A DNA stretch of 64,000 bases, from contig JAMAHW010000040.1 of NCBI GenBank assembly GCA_023627715.1, positions 186,001 to 250,000 of the forward strand, given 5' to 3'. The position numbers and the translations under genes were made by a program. The stretch is from Periconia sp. R9002 (Eukaryota > Ascomycota > Dothideomycetes > Pleosporales > Periconiaceae). The notes beneath the pieces are model-generated. The model saw only the letters and a list, made by a program, of their open reading frames with translations, ran no database searches and was not told the DNA's origin. Shown in pieces: positions 57,677-64,000 of the stretch (within the stretch, counting starts at the first letter, position 1; each line of letters opens with the position of its first letter).

Positions 57677-57737
57677 CCATCACCATCTCTCTCTTCTTAT
57701 CCCATCACCATCTCTCTCTTCTTATCCCATCACCATC
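57677..57737. repeat. 25-bp tandem repeat, 2.4 copies
   Basis: Exact copies at 57677..57701 and 57702..57726 (unit begins CCATCACCATCTCTC), then 11 more bases of a third. Confidence 0.9.
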
Positions 57738-58461
57738 ATTAATCATCGCAAACAAGACGCCAATCCCCCAAAACCTGAAACCCGCGGATTCAATACCCCC
57801 CGCTAACCCCAAACCATCCCTAGCGCACCGCGCTATCTGCCAAAGGTCTTTGAGCCCGGCCCCCGCCGCCCGCTTATCATCGAACCCGACCGACGACAGA
57901 GTTCAAACTAACCTGGGTTAGGCCCCGAGCCGCGCAATCAAATCAAAATCATGTTAATCAATCTCACAATTCTTGGAATTTGGCGAAATTGGGAAACGCG
58001 AACGACGACGCGCGGGAATAATTAAGAGGAGGCGAGTCATGAAACATGCTAGGCTGCGGATCGAAACGAATGATGTCATTGTCTGGATTTGGACTGGGTG
58101 TGCCTGTTTCGTATGAATGAAAATGTCCTTTTTGGTTTGGGTAGGTGTTGGTAGTGTGCATGTGTAGATGTAAATGTCGATGGAGTGTGTATAATAATAA
58201 CCCTCTTGCCTCACCCTTTTTTTGTTCTCGGCGTCCATCTATTTATATGATTATCTTTACCATGTTAGTATTCAATTTGTGACTATAGCCATAATGGAAA
58301 GTAGTCATAATGTATTAATAGGTAGTAGTAATATACAAGTGCTGGAAGGTATTTGCAAATTACAAAGTCTATTTCCAAAGAGAAACAACAAAAAGATAAA
58401 TAGAAAAAAAAAAAATACAATCACGTGAATCCAAGTGTCGAGTGGAGCAGCGGCATCACCT

Positions 58462-60115
58462 TCACAAAGTTTTCCAGAGATGCATCTCTTTTTTGTCGTC
58501 CCCAAAGCCATCGAATAAACGAATGACGTGGATAATGTACTTCCCTGACATCGGTCGTTTCGGGATAGTTTTTGAATCTCCGTATTCCCCGTCGTCATTC
58601 GAGACTGTGGTAGATGATGGACAAGAAGGCAATTCCATGCTCGTAATAGAATGTTCATCACCTTCCCCATCTATCCACATCTTCAAACGACGACGCGACA
58701 AAAGCCACTCACATAGCCCGATATACGGAGTCGAAGATCCTGCCAGAAGGTTCAAGGAAGGGCTGACTCTAGAGAGTCCTTGTATACACTCATTGTAAGT
58801 TCTATTCATACCTGTAGATTCCGATTGTCAGCCATATACTATCCCACTCATAGTCCATGTTATTCATCGTAACTTACGAACGATTGCGTCTTCAACAAGA
58901 CCAGAAAGGTATGCTTGGTTCAGAAGAGTGAACCCATCTAGATGAGAGCTCAAGCTTCCGTGAATAGCGACCTTGGTTTCGAGACCCCAATCCAAGGTCG
59001 CGGCGTATTCGGGAGGCAGCTCAATGCGAGTCAGAGGCTGAATATGCTCAAACGAACCATCGACACTTAGGTTAATGGGGGAAAAACTCACAAATCCATC
59101 AGCATTCTCGATCGAGGTTGATTCTGGGTCGGATTGCTGGTACCAACTAATCACCTTGCAACCTCACATTTCGTTACACGTGCTAAACTCTCGCTCAAGC
59201 AATTCGTGATAGGCAGACAAGAGTTTAATAGTCTCAGGCAACCAAGTCCCAATGCCGCCTGGATATAAACCACAGAACAGACGAGATAATACGGTGTACC
59301 ACGGACATTCAAATGCAGAACGATGTGGTGTGCCGAAGAACATCTACCTCTGTAGTCAGAATTTCTACACTCGTAGTAGTTTGAGGTGTGGGTCAACGCA
59401 CCACGCAAGACACACCAACAGACTGTGATGGGAACGTTCCCGACTTCGATAGGCTGAGAAGTGCCTAGACAATTTCGTTAATCGTTTAGAATTGATTCAA
59501 GATCGATGAAACCTTGCAAACTCACCTGCTTCAATACCGTCCCACCTAAATTGCACGCAAGAAATATGAAGACTTTCTTGCGTCCCTTATAGCCCTGTGT
59601 AATTGCTTAGTTACTAAAGAAACTTACACACTATATCTTAGAATGCAAGAACCTACTTTGGAAGCCGAACCCGCCATTTCATGTATTTTCCACGCAAGCC
59701 TATCCGCTTCAAAATGAATCCCATGAGGCGTCATCGCTTCTTCGCCCAAAGCAACCGTCCTCAAAGCGTATTGTTCAAGAAAAACGTTGGGTAACTGTCC
59801 CACGTGATCCAGTCGCGGGAATTTAGTCTGCAGGCCACTCATGCTGACTATCTTACACATGGCTCATTCAGCAAACGATCTCTTCAAGAATGCGGCATTC
59901 ACGTACCGGACCACGGTGTCGCTCTCTGGCGTGTCGATAGCCGAATTTGTACTCTCCTTTGCTTCTGAGTCAGAGACTGTAATCACCTGCCTTGCTTCCT
60001 CCCTTCTTCTGCCACCGCTCTGTCTTGCATCCTTCCGATCTCTTTTAAATCGTGTCCTAAGTCCGCGATGACCCATATCCATACCCATGCAAGTCATACT
60101 CGCGATTCCTTCCAC
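58462..60115 (-). pseudogene. SesB-like alpha/beta-hydrolase / NLR-type gene remnant
   Basis: Pieces of one large gene read from 60115 down. An exon starting near 59860 gives SGLQTKFPRLDHVGQ...PHGIHFEADRLAWKIHEM; after an intron the frame reads KGRKKVFIFLACNLGGTVLKQALLSLS, which lines up with the nucleophile elbow (GHSLGGTVLKQAL) of the SesB/fungal NLR-associated esterase domain, but with CNLGG and no Ser. Downstream blocks GGIGTWLPETIKLLSAYHEL, KVISWYQQSDPE and LAGSSTPYIGLCEWLLSR are protein-like but separated by stops at 59309..59311 and 59164..59166 and a frame change near 59265. The last piece looks like the segment before the NTPase P-loop in such proteins; no P-loop follows. Best read as a decayed non-self-recognition gene. 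Exon limits are approximate. Confidence 0.48.
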
Positions 60116-61442
60116 CGCGGAGAAAACCCCTTCTCGCTGTCCTTCTTACCCCCTCACCATCAATACCACCACCCCATATCTCAGTTGCGGAAGAAGACAT
60201 TTTCGAGATGTAGAATGTTGCAAAGAATGTTTTGTTGGGAGAGAGAGAGAGAGCAACGAAAGTAGGGTCCTTATAAGCAGAACTGATGTTCGAGTACCGT
60301 GCAAGCAAGAAACTCCCAACCACTTCGCACTACTTCGCACCGCCTGCCTCGTGTAGCCATAATTTCGTGTCTTCCATTCAAATCAGTGCTTCAGCTAGGG
60401 GCTTCCATGTGTACAATCATACTCGTCAAGTCACGCCAATCTACACTACACAGTGCAACACTTCTGTTTCCTCAGCGCGTTCACATAAGGTGCCACAACA
60501 CGTGGAGGCTAGCGATCAATCGGGTGAACCTGTCACATAAGATCAATGATTGATACATGTACAACCAACATTCCGTGCGCACGCACCCACATGTACGTAC
60601 ACCACACGCGCGCGCGGGGGCGTGTTCATTTTAATTCTCTAAGCATGCACCAAGCTATTTGCTAAGCAGCAATATAAATCTCCTTCGTATGAGTCTTCTC
60701 GTTCGTGTTCGTGTTCGTGTTCGTGTGTGTGTGTGTGTCCCAGTACCCCACCCCCCCAGGCATTCATGCATGCTTCCTCCTTCCATGCTTTTATGCTTCT
60801 CTCATGAGCTCGAGCGTACACGTACATATACCACATCAAGATCACGTGCGCACTTAGTTGCCTGTGTGCCCGTCCCGGCCAAGGACGTTACCCAGTGTAC
60901 CCCCCCCTCCACCTGTGTCGATACCCAGGGTAGTGATACTCTGTGAGGATCAAATTCAAAATCATCAAAATCATACCATCAAGTACGTCTCAAGGTTCCG
61001 CCGGTGTGCACCTTTATCAATCGTTTTCGACACTATTGAACAATCCACCTAAACATCAAATAAATAGCGGAACGTACACACCGCCCTTGCAGACAATCTG
61101 CGTAAAAAAATAATAACCCGTATATATCAGGTGAAGTTAAGATTACAACTTGATAAACTACAAAAGTTTTAGCGGAGGAGGAGAAGGTAGTTAGGTTATA
61201 GAGAGAGGGGGGACGACAGGGTAATTTTGTAGTAATGCTCGTAAGTTATAAGTGGAGATTATTCATATACTAATGTTCTACTTAATTCGAAGTGTTATAT
61301 TGATTTGCATTTAATTAAACCTTCTTCTTCTTCCCTCCCCCCCTGTGCTTCATTTGCAGCAACCGTGCTATATTTGCAACTTCTCCAAGTCCGTCCATTA
61401 CTAGGTGGCCTACCTCATCCTTCCTTCACACGTCTCCTGTGA
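60116..61442. other. Intergenic with GT-rich repeats
   Basis: Contains a (GTTCGT)n/(GT)n run at 60701..60738 and CG/AC-rich simple sequence nearby. No gene recognised. Confidence 0.5.
60701..60738. repeat. (GTTCGT)n followed by (GT)n
   Basis: Hexanucleotide run grading into a GT dinucleotide run. Confidence 0.85.
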
Positions 61443-62156
61443 TTATTTGCGTCCTGTAATCCCGCCCTGAGGCCATCCAACCGGCGTGACACTCCTACTT
61501 GCTCCTGCGCTCGAGAATCCGAAATTGTCTCCAACTTTGCGCACCCCAATGCCAAGCGCAGATACATGCCACATTCGCCGTTGGTTTTCCAGACTATACG
61601 GGGCCTGAATCTGGTTTGCTACGTTTTCAAGATTGTCCACCAATGCTTGGTTGTCTAATTCCGAGCCCAATGTTGCGTGTGGGGAATAAGTCCGGTGCTC
61701 TGGACGCAGGTCAGGTGAAGATGGGGAGGATACGGAATGGTCTTGCCTGTAGGCTTCGCAGTTGGGTGTTTTGGGTGTAGTTGAGGACGTGGGGACAATC
61801 CTAGACTGTGTATCTTGTTTGTAGTACGTAGGATTGCCCGTTATAGATGGGGTCGCTGCTGGTGGGGGCGATGCTTGCGAGGATTTGATGGGCAACGAGG
61901 CGCGACGATAGGCCTCATAGTTCCTCGATCCGAAGGGTCGCATTGGGTAGGGATAGGCATAGCCATATCCAAACAATCCTGGCTCTGGAGTCGGATTTGG
62001 TTCGAGCGGTTCGACAATCTTTGGAATGCCGAATTGTGGTGGCGTAGGCGTGCCTAAGCGAGGCGTATGTGAAGGTGAGGCCCGTGGCGTATCGCACTCG
62101 TTGTTCTCTGAAGTCATTGGACGAACCTCGTTCTCGTTTCCGTGCAAGATGGACAT
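61443..62156 (-). CDS. Hypothetical Pro/Ser-rich protein
   Basis: ORF with first ATG at 62156, 237 aa, no intron needed, function unknown. The N-terminal half is Pro-rich with PSHTPRLGTPTPPQFGIPK and FGYGYAYPYPMRPFG; the middle is Ser/Thr/Pro low complexity (about 95-165). The C-terminal 60 residues (ALVDNLENVANQIQA...MWHVSALGIGVRKVGD...VGWPQGG) look ordered and are the likeliest conserved part. No signal peptide, TM helix or zinc motif. Codon use resembles its neighbours. An upstream exon cannot be excluded because the ORF stays open beyond the ATG. Nearest gene is the divergent bHLH factor 604 bp away. Confidence 0.55.
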   Translation of the reverse strand: MSILHGNENEVRPMTSENNECDTPRASPSHTPRLGTPTPPQFGIPKIVEPLEPNPTPEPGLFGYGYAYPYPMRPFGSRNYEAYRRASLPIKSSQASPPPAATPSITGNPTYYKQDTQSRIVPTSSTTPKTPNCEAYRQDHSVSSPSSPDLRPEHRTYSPHATLGSELDNQALVDNLENVANQIQAPYSLENQRRMWHVSALGIGVRKVGDNFGFSSAGASRSVTPVGWPQGGITGRK

Positions 62157-62760
62157 GCTGAGTTTGGTGGAAAGTGTATGGAAAGATGAACCCAAACTCG
62201 AGATAATGTTTTGTAGCCATTTTCCGACTCGCTTTCACCCCACCCTCCAAATCGAACGTTGGTGGTGAGATTTCTTTGCTTTTCCGTTACATGAGATTGT
62301 GCTTCCACAGTCACGATTTTGCTGGGTGCCCCCCGGTAAATGCGGGGAAATACAGAGGAAAGTCACGCCGAGAGGTCACATATCGAGTAATGATTATACC
62401 AGACGTTATTTATAATTGAGTTTAAGCGGACAGAGGGGCACAGACCCTCTGATTTGCAGAACTACTTATCCTACTGAATATTTAACCGCGCGGCGTGCCG
62501 TCCCTCTGTACATACATTCGTCCACCTTATACGAGACCCCACGCCGGCGTCTATGGCGATCCGTAGGAAGAGGTTACATCAGCTGTTAATCGTTCGACAT
62601 GTGCGTGATAATAGACAAAACTAACACAATACTCTCATTATCTCACCAATTTTACGAAAGAAATCTTCTTATAACGTCTCCATCAAATGCTTGTTAATCT
62701 ACTAAGAACCAGCTTAACTCAAAGTCCCGCACATCCTGACCCAGGTCTGCAACCTTCGCA
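62157..62760. other. Divergent promoter region, hypothetical / bHLH
   Basis: Between two outward-reading genes; no coding sequence recognised. Confidence 0.45.
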
Positions 62761-63495
62761 ATGGACTTCTTGAATTTGACATCGTATCAATCCACGAACG
62801 AAAATCTTCCCCTAGACACATACGACAATTCTTACCTCGCTAATTCATACTTCCTAGACCATACCTTCCACGAGGGGGACAGTATATTCTTTGACAACGC
62901 CATCTCTCCAACCGTCCCGAACTTGTTGTGTTTGAACCAGTCCCCGACCCACTCCGACTCAACAAACAGCGCGGCCACTTCTCCAGGAATTATCATGACA
63001 GACGCCAATACCTGGCGGAACCTACAGCCCGAGCCCGTCGGGGGAATGGACAATCTCAGCATAGCTTCCACAACACGCGAAGCTGTCCGCACGTCCACAT
63101 CGCCACGCCCATCGTCACAGTTTTTAAGAGGACCTTTGCCCTTGAATTCTCCAAGCGACAGACAACCCAAGCTTAAGTCCAAGTCACTTTCAAAGAAACG
63201 TGACCGATCCCAGGTCGAAACCACCCAGTCCTCGGGGAGTGCCTCGGAAAAAGCCCCCTGCCCCCGGCGAGTGCCTCACAATCAAGTTGAGCGCAAATAC
63301 CGAGAGGGTTTGAACACGGAATTCGAGCGATTACGCAGGGCTGTGCCTACTCTTTTACAAGGCGACAGTGGAGCTGCTGCAGGCGCAGCGAAACCGAGTA
63401 AGGCTATGGTGCTGTCGGCAGCAGTCGACTACATCAAGAAAGTTGAGCAGGAGCGTGACGAAGCCATGCACCAAATTGAGAGGTTGAGAGGTTGA
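62761..63495 (+). CDS. bHLH transcription factor with SREBP-type Tyr
   Basis: Nuclear DNA-binding protein, single exon, 244 aa. Residues 1-140 are Asn/Ser/Thr-rich and acidic, a likely activation region; 138-150 is basic (KLKSKSLSKKRDR). The bHLH spans about 168-235: basic region PHNQVERKYREGLN with His173, Glu177 and Arg181 for E-box contact, helix 1 TEFERLRRAVPTL, a loop rich in Ala/Gly (GDSGAAAGAAKPSK), helix 2 AMVLSAAVDYIKKVEQERDEA continuing as a short leucine-poor coiled coil to the stop. Tyr180 occupies the position where most bHLH factors have Arg and SREBPs have Tyr, which broadens binding to SRE-like sites. There are no TM helices, so it is not a membrane-bound SREBP. Target genes unknown. 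Confidence 0.9.
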   Translation: MDFLNLTSYQSTNENLPLDTYDNSYLANSYFLDHTFHEGDSIFFDNAISPTVPNLLCLNQSPTHSDSTNSAATSPGIIMTDANTWRNLQPEPVGGMDNLSIASTTREAVRTSTSPRPSSQFLRGPLPLNSPSDRQPKLKSKSLSKKRDRSQVETTQSSGSASEKAPCPRRVPHNQVERKYREGLNTEFERLRRAVPTLLQGDSGAAAGAAKPSKAMVLSAAVDYIKKVEQERDEAMHQIERLRG

Positions 63496-64000
63496 AAGGC
63501 AAGATTTGGGTAGCAGGCACCGGAATTTTTGGAGGCCTCTTCAAAAGTACGCGCAGAAGTTTTGCGTTGCAATGTGAGTTTGACGGCATTACTGACGACC
63601 ATCGATGATTCTTCCTTGCTCGGCCTTGGCCCCTTGTTGATTGCCACCCATGAGAATTGATGTCAGCCGATCTTCATTCTGTTCGCGGTCCATGTCAAAC
63701 GAATTCAACATAAAAGTGGATGAGGGTATGTGGCGTTTTAGGCTTGGCATTTGCTCGTGTATGCGTATGGTATTGCCTTGGCCCTGTGCTGGTGTCGCTC
63801 ATATGACCTATCTAGATCGTCTTGTGCTTGTTTTCATTGTTTTTTTTACTGCTTCGAGCAACTCGGGGTTATAATAGTACTCTTTCTTTGTAGTCAGTTT
63901 CCACCACCTTGTCCTGGGCGTGAACTGAACCTTTGTCCTTAGGACATCATTGATGTTGGAAGTCCTGACTTAGGTTTCTCTAAAAAATGAGGGGTATAGA
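63496..64000. other. 3' flank of the bHLH gene to window end
   Basis: No coding sequence recognised; T-rich near 63840. Confidence 0.45.

Larger units (their letters stand above)
56267..58461. other. Long promoter/intergenic region of btgC
   Basis: 5' side of btgC with simple repeats: (ACAG)n at 56846..56868, GAGC runs near 56600, and a 25-bp tandem repeat at 57677..57737. CT-rich tracts. No gene seen. Confidence 0.5.

Noticed and set aside
1..64000. tRNA genes, rRNA, CRISPR arrays or intact transposons
   Set aside because: No convincing A/B box pairs, rRNA-like blocks, regularly spaced repeats, transposase/reverse-transcriptase motifs or terminal repeats were found by eye.

Overview
The window looks like nuclear DNA of a filamentous ascomycete (Pezizomycotina). 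The evidence is: short spliceosomal introns of about 45-95 nt with GT...AG ends and CTAAC/CTGAC-like branch sites; monocistronic genes on both strands; no operons; and families typical of this group (HET domain, DUF7703, BYS1, DUF7924, GH7 with a fungal CBM1, AA9 LPMOs, BtgC-type GH17). The wall-degrading gene set suits a plant-associated or saprotrophic lifestyle. A Leotiomycetes-like placement is only an impression. Exon coordinates below were derived by hand from frame continuity and splice consensus, not from RNA evidence.

Layout. 0-6 kb: the 5' end of a cytochrome P450 (minus, cut by the window edge), a GH43 endo-arabinanase, two AA9-type copper LPMOs (each with the mature N-terminal His directly after the signal peptide) and a small six-cysteine secreted protein. 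7.6-14 kb: a DUF7924 protein with a PD-(D/E)XK-like nuclease signature, an RBR (RING-IBR-RING) E3 ligase interrupted by TGA at a conserved Cys codon, and a BTB/POZ protein. 14.7-19.8 kb: a Cel7B-type endoglucanase bracketed by two diverged paralogues of an uncharacterised zinc-motif family. 21-25.5 kb: a broken rhodopsin-like (PTH11/SAT4-type) membrane protein gene running tail-to-tail into a 1192-residue HET-domain protein. 27-45 kb: mostly housekeeping or conserved genes: Dal5-like MFS transporter, STRAP-like WD40 protein, mitochondrial ABC transporter MDL1, RNA 3'-phosphate cyclase, an FMN-less FAD/NADPH reductase, a Mid2-like single-pass surface protein and a DUF7703 membrane protein. 47-53 kb: a BYS1 protein, a tiny membrane protein, and a decaying accessory stretch with two lectin-like genes that carry stops or frameshifts. 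54-64 kb: BtgC-type GH17 glucanase, remains of a SesB-like alpha/beta-hydrolase/NLR-type gene, a low-complexity hypothetical protein and a bHLH regulator.

How the genes relate. GH43, two AA9 enzymes and Cel7B within 18 kb would together attack arabinan side chains and cellulose. HET, the SesB/NLR remnant and the DUF7924 gene are of the type linked to fungal non-self recognition or genome conflict, and several neighbours of these are broken, so the window mixes stable core genes with rapidly decaying accessory islands. I found no tRNA or rRNA gene, CRISPR array or intact transposon. One assembly gap (10 N) sits next to a 20-nt G run.
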